Positions 19,559-28,756 of a DNA stretch of 64,000 nt are shown piece after piece. A program made the position numbers and the translations under genes. Within the stretch, counting starts at the first letter, position 1; each line of letters opens with the position of its first letter. Origin of the DNA: Waddlia chondrophila WSU 86-1044 (lineage in GTDB: Bacteria > Chlamydiota > Chlamydiia > Chlamydiales > Waddliaceae); contig NC_014225.1 in the NCBI RefSeq assembly GCF_000092785.1, forward strand, positions 1,191,340 through 1,255,339, written 5' to 3'. Under the pieces are notes generated by a model, which worked only from the letters and a program-made list of their open reading frames with translations, had not been told where the DNA came from and ran no database searches.

Positions 19559-20536
19559 ATGGTTAAAGATATTAAAGGATATCTATTCAATCTGATCATC
19601 TATACTGCAGAAAAACGGCGCTCCGACTATTTTGAGCAAATCGTACACCCGCTGATCGAAAAATTCCCTTCCAGAGTCATTCATATCCAATGCGGCAAAG
19701 AAGAGTTAAGCCATACAGGTATTGAACCATGCGGCCATGCAAGCGAGCGCTTAATGCTCTTTTCATCACCTGAAAACCTCTCAAAAATTCCCTTTATTGT
19801 TCTTCCCCGTCTCGTTCCAGATCTTCCCGTCTATTTATTATGGGGAGACGACCTCACAGCAGAAAACCCCATATTGCCGAAATTAGAGAAATTGGCAACA
19901 CGGTTAATCTTCGATACGGAAAGCACAGCCAATTTACAAACATTTGCTCAGAAAATGCTGAATAAAGTGGAAACGTTAAATACTGAATTCATGGATATCA
20001 GCTGGGCAGAGATCGCCGGCTGGAGAGATGTGATCGCCCAAGTATTCAACACCAAGAGTCAACTGGATTATCTAAGGCAATGCAACTATATCCACATTAA
20101 ATACAATCAGTTGCAAGACGAGTACATCAATCACGACTCGGTGCAAGCGATCTATCTTCAAGGATGGCTTGCTGCACAGCTAGAGTGGACATTCAAGACA
20201 ATAGAAGAAATCGACGGCGAACATCATATTGAATATCATGGAAGAAAAGTGGTTTTAACGCCTCAAAAGCGGCGCACGTTGAATCCGGGAATTATTTTCG
20301 AAATTTCATGCATTGATGATCGCAATCTCAAAACAACATTGACCTTTGCCGACCAGCAATCCAAAGTCATGATCTACATCTCAACACCGGATCACTGCGA
20401 TGTTCCTTATTCTTTGCAGCTTCAGGCAATGCAAACAGGAGCTACCGCAATGAAAGAGATGTTTTACTTCAGGCCAAGCCATCATTATCGAAAGATGTTG
20501 CAAACCATCGGCAAGATCCCGTGGAGAAATTTTTAA
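19559..20536 (+). CDS. opcA: OpcA-like glucose-6-phosphate dehydrogenase assembly protein
   Basis: The 325-residue protein resembles OpcA, which in cyanobacteria and actinobacteria is needed for assembly or redox activation of G6PDH. The supporting motif is VLPRLVPDLPVYLLWGDDL, close to the family's LPLLVPDLPV.LWW. The gene begins one base after the zwf stop and ends one base before pgl, which strongly supports a role with G6PDH. The C-terminal half contains an LQGWLAAQL-like segment and an FRPSHHYRKML tail. Conservation is moderate, so function rests on motif plus position. Confidence 0.8.
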   Translation: MVKDIKGYLFNLIIYTAEKRRSDYFEQIVHPLIEKFPSRVIHIQCGKEELSHTGIEPCGHASERLMLFSSPENLSKIPFIVLPRLVPDLPVYLLWGDDLTAENPILPKLEKLATRLIFDTESTANLQTFAQKMLNKVETLNTEFMDISWAEIAGWRDVIAQVFNTKSQLDYLRQCNYIHIKYNQLQDEYINHDSVQAIYLQGWLAAQLEWTFKTIEEIDGEHHIEYHGRKVVLTPQKRRTLNPGIIFEISCIDDRNLKTTLTFADQQSKVMIYISTPDHCDVPYSLQLQAMQTGATAMKEMFYFRPSHHYRKMLQTIGKIPWRNF

Positions 20537-20537
20537 C

Positions 20538-21299
20538 ATGGACATTATCGATCCACTCAAACAATCCATTGACGAAAGAAGAGATTTGATTAAAGGTGAG
20601 GACAAATTTCATACGATCCAAATCTGCGTCCTGCATTTTATCAAAACCGCAGAACAGGCGATTTCTGAACGAGGCGTTTTTCATGTAGCTCTGTCGGGCG
20701 GCTCCACTCCCAAAGCCATTTTTCAAAGCCTTGCGGACGAGGCCAACCGCGATCAAATCGATTGGAGCAACATCTACCTTTGGTGGAGCGACGAGCGCTC
20801 TGTCGATGGAGAAGATGAAAATAGCAATTACCGCATGGCAATGGACGCCGGACTCTCCGATCTTCCTATTCCTGAAGACCATATTTTTCGCATGAAAGGA
20901 GAAGGAGACATCGAAGCACATGCATTAGAATACGAAGAGTTGATAAAAAAAAATGTTCCGGATGAAACATTTGATCTCGTGATGTTAGGAATGGGAGAAG
21001 ACGGACATACGGCATCCCTTTTCCCAGAGACGCATGCTCTGCACTCCGACGGAAGACTTGTTGTCGCTAACTTTGTCGAAAAGCTCAATACTTGGAGGCT
21101 TACATTTACCTTCAAACTCATCAACGCAGCTAGACAAACAGTCGTTTATGTCATCGGAGAAAATAAAGCGAAAATGCTAAAAAAAATCATAAAAGGCGAC
21201 TATACCCCAGACCAGCTTCCACTCCAAAGAGTAGGCACAGCCTCCAATAAAGCTCTAATCATTACCGACAACACTGCGGGAAAAGAGCTCTATGAATGA
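20538..21299 (+). CDS. pgl: 6-phosphogluconolactonase
   Basis: This enzyme hydrolyses 6-phosphogluconolactone, the second step of the oxidative pentose phosphate branch. The 253-residue protein shows LSGGSTPKAIFQSL, the WSDERSV...SNYRMA block and MLGMGEDGHTASLFP, all typical of the DevB/Pgl family within the glucosamine-6-phosphate isomerase fold. It starts immediately after opcA and overlaps the next gene by eight bases. Confidence 0.95.
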   Translation: MDIIDPLKQSIDERRDLIKGEDKFHTIQICVLHFIKTAEQAISERGVFHVALSGGSTPKAIFQSLADEANRDQIDWSNIYLWWSDERSVDGEDENSNYRMAMDAGLSDLPIPEDHIFRMKGEGDIEAHALEYEELIKKNVPDETFDLVMLGMGEDGHTASLFPETHALHSDGRLVVANFVEKLNTWRLTFTFKLINAARQTVVYVIGENKAKMLKKIIKGDYTPDQLPLQRVGTASNKALIITDNTAGKELYE

Positions 21300-22011
21300 A
21301 TTGCGTTTATCTAAATTAATGTCTTTGAGAGGGATCTGCTCGCGTCGCGAAGCAGACAGAATGATTGAAAAAGGGCTTGTGCGCGCGAACGGCAAAGTGA
21401 TCTCCGAGCTCGGTACAAAAGTTCCTGAAAATGCTGAAATAGAGCTTCTACCTCACGCAAAAAAATGGCAGGCGGAAAAAGTAACGATCATTTTAAACAA
21501 GCCGATCGGCTACGTTTCCACCCAGCCCGAAAAAGGGTACAAACAAGCTCTCGACTTAATCACGCCGGAAAGGCAGTGGAACAGCAAATCATTCGATCCG
21601 AAACATCTCCGAAAGCTATCTGTTGCCGGCCGCCTTGACATTGATTCCAAAGGCATTTTGATTCTCACTCAAGACGGGGTCATCGCCAAAAAAATTATTG
21701 GGAATGAATCCGAAATCGAAAAGGAATATCTCGTTCGAGTTGACGGAGCTGTAACCCCAGGAATCATCAAACGCCTGAGCTTTGGGTTGGTATTGGACAA
21801 TACCCCTTTAAAAAAGGCCAACATTCAGCAATTGGACGAACATCTCATGAAATTCACCCTAATTGAAGGGAAAAAGCGGCAAATTAGACGAATGTGTGAA
21901 CTCGTCGGATTAAAAGTTGTCGACTTAAAGCGAGTCCGAATCGGTAAAATTAGATTGGGCGATCTTCCAACCGGATATTGGCGTTATTTGAAGAAAAGCG
22001 AAACAATTTAA
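21292..22011 (+). CDS. 23S rRNA pseudouridine synthase, RluF-like
   Basis: The 239-residue protein has an N-terminal S4 RNA-binding domain (LSKLMSLRGICSRREADRMIEKG region, residues 5-60) and an RsuA-type catalytic domain. The catalytic Asp is in AGRLDIDSKGILILT. The C-terminal RQIRRMCELVG motif and the HEKEYLV-like IEKEYLV place it nearer RluF than RluB. It would isomerise a uridine in 23S rRNA. It overlaps pgl by eight bases and probably belongs to that transcript for expression only. Confidence 0.88.
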   Translation: MNELRLSKLMSLRGICSRREADRMIEKGLVRANGKVISELGTKVPENAEIELLPHAKKWQAEKVTIILNKPIGYVSTQPEKGYKQALDLITPERQWNSKSFDPKHLRKLSVAGRLDIDSKGILILTQDGVIAKKIIGNESEIEKEYLVRVDGAVTPGIIKRLSFGLVLDNTPLKKANIQQLDEHLMKFTLIEGKKRQIRRMCELVGLKVVDLKRVRIGKIRLGDLPTGYWRYLKKSETI

Positions 22012-22016
22012 GTTTT

Positions 22017-25000
22017 ATGCCTCCAGAGATCAGAGAACCTAGTAAAGGTTCCGTCAAAGCGATGATCATTTTAGGCTTGATTGCCGCCTTGATGGGCGGA
22101 TCAGTGATGCTTAGCTGGCATCTGCATCGGCTCAAATTCATCGAAGCGCATTCCTATTTTACCACAATGCCGTACAACACAGCGTTGGGATTTTTTCTCG
22201 GCGGACTTTCTTGTGCCATCTTTAAAAGTGGATGGAGAAAAACTGCATTAGCGATGGCCTGGTGTGTTGCCCTCATTGGCTATTTGACTCTTCTGGAATA
22301 TATCCTTGGGTTTGACTTTGGAATCGATCAAGTATTTGTCAACGACACTAATCCCTATAAAGGAAGAATGGCGCCTAATGCTGCTGTTTGCTTTTCCTTT
22401 ATCGGAACAGCATTAATTTTCGTTTTCAACACCTGGCGGTTTGAAATGCGCCAACTGTTGATCCGCATTTTTGCTTGCCTCACAGTCGCTTTTGCGTTAA
22501 TCGGCTTTTCCGCCTGGTTAACAGGGGCTGTTTCGAAAGGATGGATCGAATTCACACGGCTTGATGGAAGGCCGACGATCGAATTTTTTACACTTTCCGC
22601 GTCCGTGATCGTCTATGCGTGGACACACTGTAAAACATACGACGGCGCTCTTCCTCCAATGCTTCCCATGCCGACAACAATTGCCGTGATTTTAGCCACA
22701 ATCTTTTTATGGCAAGCATTGGACGGACAGGAACGGATCCAATTTCGCAACCTCAATCTATCTGATGCAGAGCACATCAAGTCAACCATTGAAACCTATA
22801 TCAACCATCAAGTATCCGCTCTTGAAAACATGGCCAAAAGATGGGAAATGCGCGGCTCCACTCCCAAATCGGAATGGGAAATGGACGCCATCGCCTATAT
22901 TGATATTAAATCCGGCCTCAGAGTCATTGAGTGGGCAGATTCCTCTTATCACGTGCGCTGGGTCGTGCCAACAGAGGGCAATGAACCGGCCATTGACCTC
23001 AACATGATGATCGATCCGAAAAAAGGCGCAACCCTCCAAGAGATGCACCGGCAAAAGGCAACAGCCGCAAGTCCAATCATTAATTTAGTTCAAGGAGGAA
23101 AAGGATTCCTCGTCTACGTTCCCCTTTTTCCCAACGATCAATTTGACGGCTTTATTGTCGGAGGATTTGACGTCAAAGCCATGTTCGACGGCATGATCAC
23201 AGGCAACATCCTTAACGATTATCTCGTGCAAGTCAGTGAAAACGGAAAAATTATTTATGAAAGAGACGATACCGGAAAACAGGATCAACACTTGGACGGA
23301 GCAACTGTCGACTTGAATTTCTACAACAATGTCTGGAAACTTATCCTGAAGCCACGTGCCGAACTCTTAGCGGAACACCGCTCCGTTCTCCCCGCTTTTA
23401 CCCTTTTTTTTGGAGTCTTTTTGGCAATCGTCGTTTTCTTCGGCGTTTACTTTGCACAATCCTCCTATCTGAGATCGCGCGAACTGGTCAAAGCAATGAA
23501 CGAGTTGAACGAATCTAAAATCCAAACAGAAGTGCTGCTTCATTCGATGGGTGAAGGTGTTTTTGGTTTGAACAAAAAGAAGAAAGTGGCATTTGTCAAT
23601 CCTGCCGGCGAACACATGGTCGGCATGCGGCAAGAAGATGTTGTCGGCAAGCCGATTCAAGAGCTATTCCATCTCATGAAATCAGACGAAACCCCTTATC
23701 ATATCAAAGACTCAGCAATCTATAAAGTTTTCGAAGACGGTCGGATGCATACCGTCAACAATGAGCTATTTTGCAGAAAGGACGGGACAAGCTTCAATGT
23801 AGAGTTCACATGCGGCCCGTTGAGAAGGGAAGATACAATCGAAGGAGTCGTTTTAGTTTTCAGAGACATTACGAACAGAATTCGCGCAGAAGCTGAAATT
23901 AAGGAAACACAACGTAGGCTGCGCGCGATCATCGATAACGCAACTTCAGTCATCTATGTAAAAGATCTCAAAGGAAGATATCTAATCGCTAATAAGCAGT
24001 ACCTCGATCTCTTCCATCTAACCAACGAAGAAGTGATCGGCAAAACGGACTACGAGATTTTTTCCAAAGACGTTGCTGATAAATTTTCACTTAATGACAA
24101 TGACGTTTTAGAAAAGGGAAAAGCAGTGACCTATGAGGAAACCGCGCCTCTGGATGATGGAGAGCATACCTATGTTTCAGTTAAGTTCCCTCTTTACGAT
24201 GCTGAAGACAATATTTACGCAACATGCGGAATCTCGACAGATATCACAGAAAGAAAAGAGCAGGAGCTCAAACAGTTGGAATTTTTAAAACAGATCGAGC
24301 AATCCAACCAAGATTTGGAAATTGCCCGAAAAAAAGCCGAAGAGGCCAATATTGCCAAAAGCACATTCCTTGCAAACATGAGTCACGAAATCCGCACCCC
24401 CTTGAACGGCGTGATCGGAATGACCTCTCTTTTGCTGAATACCCCTCTTGATAAAAGCCAAGAAAAATATGCCAACCGCATCGATCTCTCCGGAAAAGTC
24501 TTGCTGGAAATTATCAATGATATTTTAGACTTTTCCAAAATCGAAGCCGGTGAGCTCAATTTAGAAAAAATCCCTTGCAATTTAGAAGAGATTGTTGAAG
24601 AAGTCGGCGAATTGATGCAGCCAAAGGCTGAAGAAAAAGGATTGAATCTTGAAATTTCCTATGCCCATGACACCCCCAAACACCTCATCGGCGATCCTAC
24701 GCGAATTCGCCAAGTGATCATGAATCTTACGAGCAACGCTATCAAGTTTACCCAGGAAGGATCCGTTGCCATCAAAGTCAGCAATCCCAAAAAAGCGTTT
24801 ATTCGAGTTGAAGTGACCGATACAGGAATTGGAATCCCTCAAGAAAAAAAAATGCATATCTTTGAAAAATTTTCACAGGCGGATGTTTCGACAACAAGGA
24901 AGTTCGGAGGAACAGGACTTGGACTTGCGATCTGCAAACAACTCATTGAAATCATGGAAGGAAAAATCGGATGCGAAAGCATCGAAAACAAAGGGTCGAC

Positions 25001-25034
25001 TTTTTGGTTCGAGATCCCCCTGCAAAATGGATAG
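22017..25034 (+). CDS. Membrane sensor histidine kinase with CHASE-like and two PAS domains
   Basis: A protein of about 1005 residues. The N-terminal 235 residues contain about seven hydrophobic helices (MASE-like). A region of about 190 residues with YIDIKSGLRVIEW and FIVGGFDVKAMF resembles a CHASE sensor domain and is closed by another helix near residue 465. Two PAS domains follow (about 505-620 and 635-755). The HisKA box has phospho-acceptor His790 in MSHEIRTPLNG. The ATPase domain has an N box (NLTSNAIKFT), DTGIGIP and GGTGLGLAI. The ATG at 22017 is preferred to a TTG at 21978 inside the rlu gene. The receiver is a separate downstream gene. The ligand is unknown. Confidence 0.9.
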   Translation: MPPEIREPSKGSVKAMIILGLIAALMGGSVMLSWHLHRLKFIEAHSYFTTMPYNTALGFFLGGLSCAIFKSGWRKTALAMAWCVALIGYLTLLEYILGFDFGIDQVFVNDTNPYKGRMAPNAAVCFSFIGTALIFVFNTWRFEMRQLLIRIFACLTVAFALIGFSAWLTGAVSKGWIEFTRLDGRPTIEFFTLSASVIVYAWTHCKTYDGALPPMLPMPTTIAVILATIFLWQALDGQERIQFRNLNLSDAEHIKSTIETYINHQVSALENMAKRWEMRGSTPKSEWEMDAIAYIDIKSGLRVIEWADSSYHVRWVVPTEGNEPAIDLNMMIDPKKGATLQEMHRQKATAASPIINLVQGGKGFLVYVPLFPNDQFDGFIVGGFDVKAMFDGMITGNILNDYLVQVSENGKIIYERDDTGKQDQHLDGATVDLNFYNNVWKLILKPRAELLAEHRSVLPAFTLFFGVFLAIVVFFGVYFAQSSYLRSRELVKAMNELNESKIQTEVLLHSMGEGVFGLNKKKKVAFVNPAGEHMVGMRQEDVVGKPIQELFHLMKSDETPYHIKDSAIYKVFEDGRMHTVNNELFCRKDGTSFNVEFTCGPLRREDTIEGVVLVFRDITNRIRAEAEIKETQRRLRAIIDNATSVIYVKDLKGRYLIANKQYLDLFHLTNEEVIGKTDYEIFSKDVADKFSLNDNDVLEKGKAVTYEETAPLDDGEHTYVSVKFPLYDAEDNIYATCGISTDITERKEQELKQLEFLKQIEQSNQDLEIARKKAEEANIAKSTFLANMSHEIRTPLNGVIGMTSLLLNTPLDKSQEKYANRIDLSGKVLLEIINDILDFSKIEAGELNLEKIPCNLEEIVEEVGELMQPKAEEKGLNLEISYAHDTPKHLIGDPTRIRQVIMNLTSNAIKFTQEGSVAIKVSNPKKAFIRVEVTDTGIGIPQEKKMHIFEKFSQADVSTTRKFGGTGLGLAICKQLIEIMEGKIGCESIENKGSTFWFEIPLQNG

Positions 25035-25038
25035 GTTC

Positions 25039-25434
25039 ATGGGAAAAATTTTATCAACATTTAAAGGAAAAAAGATCCTAATCGCCGAAGATTATTTCAT
25101 CAATCAAGAAGTGACACAAGCGATTCTTGAACTGATGGAATTTACCGTTGATATCGCCGAAAATGGAAGAGAAGCCTTGGAAATGTATGAATCCAACGCT
25201 TATGACGCCATTCTCATGGATGTGCAAATGCCGGAAATGGACGGCTTTCAAACAACAGCGGAAATTCGGAAAAAGGAAAAAAACGGGAAAAGGATTCCGA
25301 TTATCGCTTTGACAGCAAATGCCATGAGCGGCGACAGGGAAAAATGCCTGAATGCCGGCATGGACGACTATCTCAGCAAACCAATCGAAGCCTCTAAACT
25401 TGAAGAGATTCTGAAAAAATACATTCCCAATTAG
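25039..25434 (+). CDS. Stand-alone response-regulator receiver domain
   Basis: A 131-residue CheY-type receiver. The phospho-acceptor is Asp61 in AILMDVQMPEMDG, the acidic pair is in LIAEDYF, the Thr is in IIALTANAM and the Lys is in YLSKPIE. No output domain follows. The chosen ATG (25039) is four bases after the kinase stop; an in-frame ATG at 25027 would overlap the kinase gene. The sequence is most like receivers fused to the C-terminus of hybrid kinases, so this looks like a hybrid kinase split into two genes. It probably takes phosphate directly from the upstream kinase. Confidence 0.9.
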   Translation: MGKILSTFKGKKILIAEDYFINQEVTQAILELMEFTVDIAENGREALEMYESNAYDAILMDVQMPEMDGFQTTAEIRKKEKNGKRIPIIALTANAMSGDREKCLNAGMDDYLSKPIEASKLEEILKKYIPN

Positions 25435-25452
25435 CTCATTTTCATGTATAAT
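25424..25452 (+). promoter_or_regulatory. Candidate tsaD promoter
   Basis: A perfect TATAAT (25447-25452) lies 17 bases after TTCCCA (25424-25429, four of six), 22 bases before the tsaD start. Confidence 0.4.
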
Positions 25453-25474
25453 TCCAACATAGGATTTTTTTTAC

Positions 25475-26494
25475 ATGTTAGTGCTCGGAATTGAAAGTAC
25501 CTGCGATGAAACAGCTTGTGCTGTTGTCAAAGATGGTAAGCAGATTTTATCCAATGTGGTCGCCTCTCAACATGAGATCCACGCGCAATACGGCGGCGTC
25601 TTTCCCGAACTTGCCAGCCGCAGGCATGCCGAGGTGATGATCCCCGTTTTGCGGGAATCTCTTTACGAGGCAAATGTGCGCCTTGATGAGATCGATTTAA
25701 TCGCAGTTGCCAAAGGCCCTGGCCTTATTGGCCCTCTTTTAATCGGATTAAACACTGCAAAAAGCCTTTCTCTTGCCTGCAATCTTCCCCTTATCGGAAT
25801 CAATCACATTGAAGCGCATCTCTACGCAGCAATCATGGATCTTGAAACCCTTCCGGACTTCCCTTGCTTAGGCGTTGTTCTATCCGGAGCCCACACAAGC
25901 CTAGTTAAAATTAAAAATATTGGAAGCTATGAGCAAATAGGCCATACGATAGACGATGCCGTGGGAGAAGCATTTGACAAAGTTGCGAAAATGATGGGGC
26001 TGCCTTATCCCGGAGGCCCAGAAATCGAACAGTTGGCAATAAGTGGAGACCCTTCCCGATACGCATTCAAAGTGGGGCAATCGAAAAAAAATCCTCTTTG
26101 CTTTTCTTTCAGCGGCGTCAAAACCGGAGTTTTGTATACAGTCAAAGGCCAGAACGGCAAAAGCGAAATGCCATTGACGAAGCAGGAAATGGCTGATATC
26201 GCCGCCTCCTTCCAGTCCGCCGTTTTTGAAGATATCATAAAAAAAACCGTCAAAGCCGCTAAAGAAATAGGGACTGGCACCATTTTATTTGGAGGCGGAG
26301 TCTCCAATAGCCAGACATTAAGAAAAAAATTTAAAGAGAGTTCTTCTGAATTCAATCTCTTTTGGCCGCCGCCTGGATTGAGCTTGGATAATGGGGCCAT
26401 GATTGCTGGGCTGGGATATCACGCCTTTTTGAATCGAAACACAAGCGACGGCCTCCTTTTAGAGCCAATGACAAGAATCCCTTTTTCCGCTTGA
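25475..26494 (+). CDS. tsaD: tRNA N6-threonylcarbamoyladenosine transferase catalytic subunit
   Basis: TsaD transfers threonylcarbamoyl onto A37 of ANN-decoding tRNAs, working with TsaB and TsaE, which are not in this window. The 339-residue length is standard. The ASKHA-fold start LGIESTCDETACAVV, the metal-binding His111 and His115 in NHIEAHL, the SGAHTSLV phosphate loop and SFSGVKTG are all present. The ATG at 25475 lies at the conserved family start. Confidence 0.97.
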   Translation: MLVLGIESTCDETACAVVKDGKQILSNVVASQHEIHAQYGGVFPELASRRHAEVMIPVLRESLYEANVRLDEIDLIAVAKGPGLIGPLLIGLNTAKSLSLACNLPLIGINHIEAHLYAAIMDLETLPDFPCLGVVLSGAHTSLVKIKNIGSYEQIGHTIDDAVGEAFDKVAKMMGLPYPGGPEIEQLAISGDPSRYAFKVGQSKKNPLCFSFSGVKTGVLYTVKGQNGKSEMPLTKQEMADIAASFQSAVFEDIIKKTVKAAKEIGTGTILFGGGVSNSQTLRKKFKESSSEFNLFWPPPGLSLDNGAMIAGLGYHAFLNRNTSDGLLLEPMTRIPFSA

Positions 26495-26520
26495 ATTTTA
26501 ATCTTTTCATTATGTAAAAT
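26491..26520 (+). promoter_or_regulatory. Candidate rpmG promoter
   Basis: TTGAAT (26491-26496, overlapping the tsaD stop), an 18-base spacer and TAAAAT (26515-26520) lie 35 bases before the rpmG start. Confidence 0.4.
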
Positions 26521-26555
26521 TACCCATCATTATTTGATCAGACCGGAGAAACAAA

Positions 26556-26711
26556 ATGGCTAGCAAACGTGAAAAAATTAAACTGAAAAGTTCTAAAAGT
26601 TCTCATCACTACTATACATTTAAGAACAAGACATCCACCCCTGACCGTATCGTGCTCAAAAAATACGATCCAACCATTCGTCAGCGCGTTGAATATAAAG
26701 AAACAAAGTAA
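26556..26711 (+). CDS. rpmG: 50S ribosomal protein L33
   Basis: A 51-residue basic protein starting MASKREKIKLKSSKSSHHYY and ending VEYKETK, with the L33 pattern LKSS...YYTFKNK...LKKYDP. It lacks the zinc-binding cysteine pairs, so it is the zinc-independent type. CCGGAG lies eight bases before the ATG. The stop is two bases before the ABC permease gene, so the three genes rpmG-permease-ATPase are probably cotranscribed. The start MASK, the length and the YDP segment make the call firm despite the small size. Confidence 0.93.
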   Translation: MASKREKIKLKSSKSSHHYYTFKNKTSTPDRIVLKKYDPTIRQRVEYKETK

Positions 26712-26713
26712 CG

Positions 26714-28756
26714 ATGTTTGAGCTGTCGATTGCGTTTAAGTACCTTGTGCCTCGTTGGCGGCAGCTCTCCGTATCCATCATCAGTTTGATCTCCATTCTC
26801 GTCATCGCCTTGGTTGTCTGGCTGATTGTCGTTTTCTTTTCCGTGACGCATGGATTAGAGAGAGGATGGGTGGACAAATTGATCGCCCTGACAGCTCCGG
26901 TCCGCATTACGCCGACAGAAGATTATTACAATTCTTATTACTACCTCATTGATAGCATTAGCCAGGAATCCGGCTATACAGTCCAAACTATTGGACAAAA
27001 GCTGGGAACCCGAAAGACAGATCCTTACGATCCTGATTTCGACCAGGAAATTCCTTATACTTGGACTGCTCCCGACTTAAATCAGGATGGCGAGGTCAAA
27101 GATCTGGTCAAACTTGCCTTCAAATCGATTAACAGCATCAAAGGAGTGTCAGCTAAAGAGTATGAGATGACCATCACAAATTTAAAGCTGAACATGATCC
27201 GTTCCGAACCTTTGCAGCTATCTGGAAATCCTGACAGCGACAACGATCAGCGCGCCTTATCGCAAGCCATCTATTTAAGTTCATTCGATCCTTCGAATCC
27301 GAGCTTGCCAAAAATCATGTTTCCAGTAGCTTCCGCAGATATTGACAACTTGATCCGGACAGTAGAAAATGAACAGGCCGGCTCTCCCGAGCAGATGCGC
27401 AGTTCAATGAAGGAAATCTTAGCTACAGTCAAACCGCTTAAAACTCGGACACCGGCTCATGGGCAGCTCATCCCGCAAAAGGCAATCCCCCAAAACTGCC
27501 GGCTCAACGTCTGTGTATTGAACTCTGCTAATACGATTCACGCACTCTATCTCCCCCAGTCGGCAGAAGAACTCGACCCTTCCTACGGGACTCCGGCGAT
27601 ATTAGAAAAAGAAAACGACACAATTACAGTGGCAATGCATGAAGGGCATTCCATCCCTTTGGATTCATGGGTGCCTGTCTATCTTCTTGGAAATGCGCAA
27701 GGAGAGATCGCACTTGACCCCTCCAGCCTGGAAACTGCCGAGTTTGCCCGCGACATCAAATTCAACACGCAGTTTGCAGTGCAGGGAGTCAATCTTTCTA
27801 CAACACTTGGGATTGACGAGATCTTAGTGGATCAATTCTCCATAGAAAATGGAAGCCGTTCTTTTTGGGTTTACGACCAAACGATTCCTGAATCGCTTCC
27901 GAGCAGCCCTCAATGGGGAGAAGCCATTCTCCTGCCTAAAAGCTGGAGGGAATCAGGCGCTTTAATTGGAGACAGAGGCTACTTAAGTTATCAAACACCT
28001 ACTGCCAGCTCACTCCAAGAACAAAGAATTCCTGTCTATGTTGCCGGCTTTTTCGATCCGGGAATCCTACCGATGGGTGGGAGAATTCTGCTTGCCAACG
28101 ACTCTATTGTATCGATCATCCGTTCAGGCAATCTGATGAGCGACTCTTCCCTTTCCAATGGAATCAACGTGCGCATCCCCGACCTGGATGATGCTGAGCC
28201 GGTCAAAGCGGAAATTGAAAAAAGTTTTAAAGAAGCTGGAATCGATAAATACTGGAAAGTGCAAACGTACCGAGAGTTTGAGTTTACAAAAGATTTTCTA
28301 CAGCAGCTGCGCAGCGAGAGAAACCTGTTTACCCTCATCTCCATGGTGATTATTATTGTCGCCTGTTCCAATATCGTTTCCATGCTTATTATTCTTGTGA
28401 ATGACAAGAAAATGGAGATCGGCATCTTGCGGTCAATGGGAGCGACGTCTAAGAGCATTGCTGCAATTTTTGGACTTTGCGGCATTGTCATGGGGTTGGT
28501 TGGCAGCTTAATCGGAATCGCTCTTGCGTTGCTCACGCTAAAAAATCTACAAATGCTCATCGATTTTATCAGCCGCGTTCAAGGGTTTGAGATGTTCAAT
28601 CCCGCATTTTTCGGCGACACCCTTCCCAATCAAGTGAGTCTGCAAGCTTTGACATTTGTCCTCACCTCCACAGCAATGATCTCTCTTATAGCCGGAATTG
28701 TGCCTGCGATTAAAGCCAGTCTTCTCCGCCCTTCAGCGATATTGAGGTCTGAATGA
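26714..28756 (+). CDS. ABC transporter permease, LolC/LolE-MacB type
   Basis: The 680-residue protein has one N-terminal membrane helix (about 20-45), a large extracytoplasmic domain of roughly 480 residues, then three C-terminal helices (about 540-565, 585-612, 645-668). This is the type VII (MacB/LolCE) plan. KKMEIGILRSMGATSKSI is the cytoplasmic coupling motif of the FtsX/LolE family. The periplasmic domain is larger than in E. coli LolC/E (total about 400). Its partner ATPase overlaps by four bases. Lipoprotein release is the likely role, plausible here since OmcA- and ApbE-like lipoproteins occur in the window. Confidence 0.85.
   Translation: MFELSIAFKYLVPRWRQLSVSIISLISILVIALVVWLIVVFFSVTHGLERGWVDKLIALTAPVRITPTEDYYNSYYYLIDSISQESGYTVQTIGQKLGTRKTDPYDPDFDQEIPYTWTAPDLNQDGEVKDLVKLAFKSINSIKGVSAKEYEMTITNLKLNMIRSEPLQLSGNPDSDNDQRALSQAIYLSSFDPSNPSLPKIMFPVASADIDNLIRTVENEQAGSPEQMRSSMKEILATVKPLKTRTPAHGQLIPQKAIPQNCRLNVCVLNSANTIHALYLPQSAEELDPSYGTPAILEKENDTITVAMHEGHSIPLDSWVPVYLLGNAQGEIALDPSSLETAEFARDIKFNTQFAVQGVNLSTTLGIDEILVDQFSIENGSRSFWVYDQTIPESLPSSPQWGEAILLPKSWRESGALIGDRGYLSYQTPTASSLQEQRIPVYVAGFFDPGILPMGGRILLANDSIVSIIRSGNLMSDSSLSNGINVRIPDLDDAEPVKAEIEKSFKEAGIDKYWKVQTYREFEFTKDFLQQLRSERNLFTLISMVIIIVACSNIVSMLIILVNDKKMEIGILRSMGATSKSIAAIFGLCGIVMGLVGSLIGIALALLTLKNLQMLIDFISRVQGFEMFNPAFFGDTLPNQVSLQALTFVLTSTAMISLIAGIVPAIKASLLRPSAILRSE

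Noticed and set aside
20469-20921. Minus-strand 150-codon open frame over pgl
   Set aside because: Antisense to conserved Pgl motifs and without independent support.
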